Assembly: GCA_017458025.1 (NCBI GenBank)
Contig: JAFTGG010000074.1
Location: 1 to 18,913 of the forward strand
Reading direction: 5' to 3'
Source: Oscillospiraceae bacterium
Lineage (GTDB): Bacteria > Bacillota > Clostridia > Oscillospirales > Oscillospiraceae
Length of the DNA: 18,913 bases
Positions within the stretch are counted from its first letter, which is position 1, and every line of letters begins with the position of its first letter. The translations under genes were made by a program, and so were the position numbers. Below the pieces are notes generated by a model. It had not been told where the DNA came from. It saw only the letters and a program-made list of their open reading frames with translations, and did not search any database. Positions 15,206 to 18,913 of this stretch are shown one piece after another.

Positions 15206-15555
15206 GGGGGCGTACCGGTTTCGACGGGGGTGTGGAGGCAGGATAAGCGGGCGGCGGCGCCTGACCGCCATAAAACGGGCAACTTATAAATTAAAGAACA
15301 ACAACGAACCTGTTCTTGCAGCTGCCTGATTGCGGCTGCCGTCTGAACTGAGAGGGCCGCGGCTCGGGGAAGGCGTCATTTAGCGGCGTCCGTGAGGCGG
15401 GAAAGAGTTGACCCGCCCACGCATCATGACTCTACCGAAGCGCAAGGTCTGTCCGGTGCCCTTGCGCGGGGGGAATCCTTAAAACCTGACTGCGCCCGGA
15501 GAAAGTCCTGTTAAAGCGCTTTCGGACAGGGGTTCGACTCCCCTCGCCTCCACCA
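15206..15555 (+). ncRNA. ssrA: tmRNA (SsrA)
   Basis: The 5' end GGGGGCGTACCGGTTTCGAC is the conserved tmRNA start, and the 3' end GGGGTTCGACTCCCCTCGCC plus TCCACCA supplies the T-arm, acceptor strand and encoded CCA. GGGGGCG pairs with CGCCTCC to close the acceptor stem. With SmpB it rescues stalled ribosomes. The tag frame probably resumes at GCA (15279) and runs ATYKLKNNNEPVLAAA to the TGA at 15327-15329: 16 residues ending in LAAA, which would serve as the protease signal. The resume codon is inferred from its position after a TAAAACGG-like sequence, as in other tmRNAs. Length (350 nt) is normal and the molecule is one-piece. A terminator follows at once. Confidence 0.96.
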
Positions 15556-15559
15556 GAGA

Positions 15560-15592
15560 GAAAAGCAGCGGCGTTTTGCGCCGTTGCTTTTC
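15560..15592 (+). terminator. Intrinsic terminator of ssrA
   Basis: GAAAAGCAGCGGCG (15560-15573) pairs over 14 bp (one G-U) with 15579-15592 around a 5-nt loop. The 3' arm ends in CTTTTC followed by AATTAATAAA. It starts five bases after the CCA end of tmRNA. Confidence 0.75.
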
Positions 15593-15614
15593 AATTAATA
15601 AAGGAGAACCGTAT

Positions 15615-17300
15615 ATGAAATTTTCGGAAATGCCCTATACCCGCCCCGATATTGCCGCCGTTCGCGCGCAGCTGGACGAGGTGCTCGCGGCCATCCGCGG
15701 CGCGGAGAGCGCGGAGGCGCAGCTCGCCGCCGTCGAAAGGCTCAACGCCGTCGAGGGCGGCGTCGGCACGATGGCGCAGCTGGCGTATATCCGCCACACC
15801 ATCGACACGCGCGACGAGTTCTCCGACAAGGAGAACGATTTCATCGACGAGAACATGCCGCTGCTCGAGGAGGACGTCCAGCGCGTCAATCGCGCGCTGC
15901 TGGATTCCAGGTTCCGGACCGAGCTGGAGGAGACGTACGGCAAGGTGTTTTTCCTCGACCTTGAGATCGCCGCGCGGAGCTTCCGGCCGGAGATGGTGGA
16001 GCTGATGCAGCGGGAGAACAAGCTCGCGAGCGAGTACCAGAAGCTCTACGCCTCGGCGGTCGTCGAGTTCGACGGCAAAAAGCTGCCGCTGCCGAAGCTG
16101 GGGCCGTACAAGCAGAACCCCGACCGCGCGACGCGAAGGGCGGCGTACGAGACCGAGGGACGCTTTTTCGACGCGCACCGCGAGGAGCTCGACCGGCTCT
16201 ACGACGAGCTGGTGAAAAACCGCAACGAGCAGGCGAAGCTGCTCGGGCACAAGAATTATATCCCGCTCGGCTACGACCGCATGGGGCGCAACTGCTACGG
16301 GCCGGAAAAGGTCGCGGCGTTCCGCGACCAGATCGCGCAGGACATGGTGTCGCTCGTCGCCAAGGTCAAGGCGGCGCAGGCGAAGCGTCTCGGCGTGGGG
16401 ACGCTCAAATACTACGACGACGTGCTCCTGTTTCCGGACGGCAACCCGACGCCGCAGGGCGGCGCGGACGACATTCTCGCCGCGGGGCTCGAAATGTACC
16501 GCGCGCTCAGCCCCGAGACGGCGGAGTTCATCGACTATATGTATGAAAACGAGCTGCTCGACGTGTTGAGCAAGGACGGCAAGGCGCCCGGCGGCTATTG
16601 CACCGAGCTCTACGACTACCGCGCGCCGTTCATTTTCTCAAACTTCAACGGCACGGCCGGCGACGTGGACGTGCTGACGCATGAGGCGGGGCACGCGTTC
16701 GCGGCGTTCCGTTCGATGAAAAAGGGGTATCTCCGCCGCCTGATGACGCCGACGATGGACGGCGCGGAGACGCACTCGATGTCGATGGAGTTCCTCACCG
16801 CGCCGTACCACCATCTGTTCTTCGGCGGCGCGACGGAGCGCTACGAGGTCGCGCATGCCGAGGAGGCGCTGACGTTCATTCCCTACGGCTGCATGGTCGA
16901 CGAGTTCCAGCACATCATGTACGAGGACCCGACGCTCACGCCGGAGCAGCGAAATCAAGTATGGCTCGACCTTGAAAGAAAGTACCGCCCGTGGACGGAC
17001 TTCGACGGGCTGCCGTTTTACGCCCGCGGGGCGCTCTGGCAGCGGCAGCTGCACATCTACCTGCACCCGCTGTACTACATTGACTACTGCATGGCGCAGA
17101 CGATGGCGTTCCAATTCTGGATGGCGTATCTCAAAGACCCGCAGGAAGCCTGGACGCGCTACCTCGCGTTCGTCGACAAGGGCGGCACGCGGACCTTTGA
17201 GGATCTGGCGCGCGGCGCGGGCATGAAAGTGCCCTACGACGCGGGCTGTATTCGTGAGATCGGCGAAGCGGTCGGAAGGTGGCTGGCGGAGCACGAATGA
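15615..17300 (+). CDS. M3-family oligoendopeptidase, 561 aa
   Basis: Zinc metallopeptidase of the thimet oligopeptidase/PepF family that cuts short peptides in the cytoplasm. The zinc motif HEAGH is at 356-360 (VLTHEAGHAFAAF), and the third ligand E392 is in HSMSMEFLT, as in the family. The C-terminal substrate-binding part with the conserved Tyr/His pairs (RQLHIYLHPLYYIDY) is present, and the length matches the single-chain M3 oligoendopeptidases of about 560 residues. Start: ATG at 15615 has AAAGGAG 8 nt upstream; an in-frame upstream extension lies over the ssrA terminator and is rejected. Peptide turnover by such enzymes follows proteolysis of tagged proteins, but a direct link to ssrA is only positional. 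Confidence 0.95.
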   Translation: MKFSEMPYTRPDIAAVRAQLDEVLAAIRGAESAEAQLAAVERLNAVEGGVGTMAQLAYIRHTIDTRDEFSDKENDFIDENMPLLEEDVQRVNRALLDSRFRTELEETYGKVFFLDLEIAARSFRPEMVELMQRENKLASEYQKLYASAVVEFDGKKLPLPKLGPYKQNPDRATRRAAYETEGRFFDAHREELDRLYDELVKNRNEQAKLLGHKNYIPLGYDRMGRNCYGPEKVAAFRDQIAQDMVSLVAKVKAAQAKRLGVGTLKYYDDVLLFPDGNPTPQGGADDILAAGLEMYRALSPETAEFIDYMYENELLDVLSKDGKAPGGYCTELYDYRAPFIFSNFNGTAGDVDVLTHEAGHAFAAFRSMKKGYLRRLMTPTMDGAETHSMSMEFLTAPYHHLFFGGATERYEVAHAEEALTFIPYGCMVDEFQHIMYEDPTLTPEQRNQVWLDLERKYRPWTDFDGLPFYARGALWQRQLHIYLHPLYYIDYCMAQTMAFQFWMAYLKDPQEAWTRYLAFVDKGGTRTFEDLARGAGMKVPYDAGCIREIGEAVGRWLAEHE

Positions 17301-17303
17301 ATA

Positions 17304-17338
17304 CAAAAAGGATTTTGCCGACGGCAAAATCCTTTTTG
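17304..17338. terminator. Bidirectional intrinsic terminator
   Basis: A near-perfect palindrome (CAAAAAGGATTTTGCCG, 17304-17320, and its complement, 17322-17338) lies between two convergent genes. On each strand the stem ends in CCTTTTTG, so it can end both the oligoendopeptidase transcript and the polysaccharide deacetylase transcript. Confidence 0.85.
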
Positions 17339-17339
17339 T

Positions 17340-18617
17340 TTATATTTGGTATGCTTCGTATACGTTCCTACGAGAAAACTCTTTCACTTCGGTGAATTTC
17401 TCCTCCGGCAGCGCCGTCACCGGCGCGTCGGGGTTCGCGTTCGCGCCGATGAGCTTTTGCTCAATGCACCACGCCATCGCGCCCGCGTAAGGGTGAGCCT
17501 TGCCGCTTTTGCGGATCGCCGCCTCGCGCTTCGCCATCGCCTCCGCTTTCGGCGCGAGCAGCATCGCCAGCTCGCCCCAGGCCATCGTCCGGTCGAGACG
17601 CACGCGGTTGTCGGTGAACGCGACGCCGGCGGTTTCTGACAGCTTGACGAGCTTCGGCAGCAGCGGATCGTCCGCGCCGACGTCGGCGAACGGGCTCTCT
17701 TGCATCAGATGCCCGACGGTCACGACCTCGTAGCCGTATTCCTTCAGCAGCTTTAGCTGCCTGCCCAGCGCGAACGCGACGGGCGTGCGCTTGCCCATGT
17801 TATAACCGTCCTTCTGAAAGATGATCTGCCCGCAGAAGAAGTCGGGGTCCGCCTCCAGAGCGGCGCGCATGGGGTTGATCATCGCCGCGATCTCGGCTTC
17901 CAGCGCCTCGTCGGGGTCGCTCAGCGTCGAGGGCAGCCAGCCCGCTCCGTCGAACGACGCTGCCATATATTGATAGCCGAGGCGGTCGTATACGTCGTAG
18001 CTGGTGAATCCGTCGCCGATCTTGTCGACATAGTGCGGCGGGCGGCCCATCGTCAGCGCGCAGCCGTAGCGCTCACGCATGAGCGTGTCGAGCCGCTTGA
18101 GATCCGCGACCGCCGCGTCGAGCGAGCCGAGATACGCGCGTTTGCCGTAGACGAACGGCTTCTTGCCGAAGATGACGTGGCGGAAGCCGTGGTTCGTGAT
18201 CTGGTGCCCCTCGTCGAGCATGCGGCGAATGAGCCGCTCGCAGTGCGCCGCGCCGCCGCGGGCGTCCTGCCTGAAGTCGGGGTAGTGATCGTATTTTACG
18301 CCGCCCCACGAGGCGCTGCCGGGCGCGCCCGCCTCGTCGGGGTAGTTCTCGCTTGTGTCGCCGACGACGTCGAACGTGACGTGCGCGCCGTATTCCTTGA
18401 GCGTGTCGAGCAGCACGTCCGTCATCGCGCGGCCGCCGAAACGGTCGGGCGCGGCGGGCATGTCCATCGGCCCGTCGTCGAAGGTCATGGCGCAGACGCG
18501 CTTGGCGGTCTTGACGCGCTCGATGCGGCGCGTGTAGCCGACGTAATGCTTCTCGGCGGGCAGGAGCCTTTTGACGACGGCCTTGCCCTTTTTGCCGATT
18601 TTGACGATCATGGACAT
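17340..18617 (-). CDS. NodB-type polysaccharide deacetylase with SLH-like C-terminus, 425 aa
   Basis: Residues about 40-300 form a carbohydrate esterase family 4 (NodB) domain: motif 1 TFDDGP (45-50; D47 base, D48 metal), motif 2 NHGFRH (H143 and H147 as metal ligands) and RPPHY as motif 3. Such enzymes remove N-acetyl groups from peptidoglycan or other glycans. The last 120 residues (from about 305) contain SPFADVGADDPLLPKLVKL and RLDRTMAWGELAMLL, spaced like S-layer-homology (SLH) repeats though degenerate. The N-terminus MSMIVKIGKKGK shows no signal peptide, which is odd for a wall-directed enzyme. The ATG at 18617 has GAGGAGG upstream and starts 2 bp after the PHP-domain gene, so the two are co-expressed. 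Bacterial chitooligosaccharide or intracellular sugar substrates cannot be ruled out. Confidence 0.88.
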   Translation of the reverse strand: MSMIVKIGKKGKAVVKRLLPAEKHYVGYTRRIERVKTAKRVCAMTFDDGPMDMPAAPDRFGGRAMTDVLLDTLKEYGAHVTFDVVGDTSENYPDEAGAPGSASWGGVKYDHYPDFRQDARGGAAHCERLIRRMLDEGHQITNHGFRHVIFGKKPFVYGKRAYLGSLDAAVADLKRLDTLMRERYGCALTMGRPPHYVDKIGDGFTSYDVYDRLGYQYMAASFDGAGWLPSTLSDPDEALEAEIAAMINPMRAALEADPDFFCGQIIFQKDGYNMGKRTPVAFALGRQLKLLKEYGYEVVTVGHLMQESPFADVGADDPLLPKLVKLSETAGVAFTDNRVRLDRTMAWGELAMLLAPKAEAMAKREAAIRKSGKAHPYAGAMAWCIEQKLIGANANPDAPVTALPEEKFTEVKEFSRRNVYEAYQI

Positions 18618-18619
18618 GG

Positions 18620-18913
18620 TTATTTTCCTCCTCGGAACAGGTCTTCCGCGGCGCATTTGCCCGCGAACAGCAGCCATTTGCCGTAGGCGGCGGGGCGCGC
18701 GCGGCGTTTCTTCAGCTTGGTATATTGGCTCCGCGCGACGCAGAGCGCCGCGCCGCGCTTGCCGCAAACCTCCGCGTCCGCGTTCAGCAGCGCGGCCTTG
18801 ACCGCGTCCGGCGTCAGCTCCGGCACGTCGAGCGAGACGGCGCCGTTGCCGACTTCCTCCGGCACATGGGCGTCGCTGCCCGCGAACTGCCGCAGGCCGT
18901 GTTCCCCGGCAAA
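18620..18913 (-). CDS. PHP-domain metal-dependent hydrolase, C-terminal part (cut by window edge)
   Basis: Only the last 97 residues are in the window. They begin FAGEHGLRQFAGSDAHVPEEVG; the GSDAH..E.VG motif is the C-terminal metal-binding signature of PHP-family phosphoesterases (histidinol-phosphatase-like, YciV/TrpH group), with the Asp and His as metal ligands. The remaining part is a basic, Ala/Arg-rich tail (KKRRARPAAYGKWLLF). The metal-binding HxH motifs of the N-terminus are outside. Substrates in the family include 3',5'-nucleotide bisphosphates and short RNA, but the group is broad. It runs into the deacetylase gene with a 2-bp gap, suggesting translational coupling. Confidence 0.85.
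   Translation of the reverse strand, partial: FAGEHGLRQFAGSDAHVPEEVGNGAVSLDVPELTPDAVKAALLNADAEVCGKRGAALCVARSQYTKLKKRRARPAAYGKWLLFAGKCAAEDLFRGGK

Overview
The window is a GC-rich chromosomal segment from a low-redox-type Firmicute, most likely a Clostridia/Oscillospirales-like bacterium. Three things point there: a complete WalRK-type locus (walR, walK, YycH-like, YycI-like, walJ, rlmH), strong AGGAGG ribosome binding sites with some GTG/TTG starts, and Firmicute-style intrinsic terminators and sigma-A promoters. The assignment to a family is inference from gene content and composition only.

Left part, 1-10,184, all on the minus strand, read from right to left. A membrane-anchored GDPD-family phosphodiesterase, a Nudix ADP-ribose pyrophosphatase-like enzyme and the response regulator walR form one tight run. 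A 282-bp gap with three mutually exclusive RNA hairpins separates walR from the histidine kinase walK. WalK overlaps a YycH-like gene, which is followed by a 105-bp repeat and a YycI-like gene. murA follows with its own promoter and terminator. walJ then starts from a promoter that places +1 on its own start codon; it overlaps rlmH, which is followed by a DUF2007-like gene and a truncated phosphoglucomutase/phosphomannomutase. The block joins envelope-stress signalling to the first committed step of peptidoglycan synthesis.

Centre, about 10,210-13,200, is compositionally different (visibly AT-richer). It holds a plus-strand candidate structured RNA with a clean promoter and T-tailed end, further hairpins, an AT-rich promoter zone, a lidless Hsp70-like protein and a 90-aa protein of unknown function. 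It ends at a perfect 65-bp palindrome that looks like a miniature IS remnant. This is the most likely place for an undescribed system: an acquired small island containing an RNA, an Hsp70-like ATPase and a small partner.

Right part, 13,200-18,913. On the plus strand lie smpB, a cyclophilin, a short-chain dehydrogenase, ssrA (tmRNA) and an M3-family oligoendopeptidase; the two partners of trans-translation (SmpB and tmRNA) are thus about 1.5 kb apart. A second copy of the 105-115-bp repeat lies just upstream of ssrA. A bidirectional terminator separates the peptidase gene from a convergent minus-strand pair: a PHP-domain hydrolase (truncated by the window edge) and a NodB-type polysaccharide deacetylase with an SLH-like C-terminal part.
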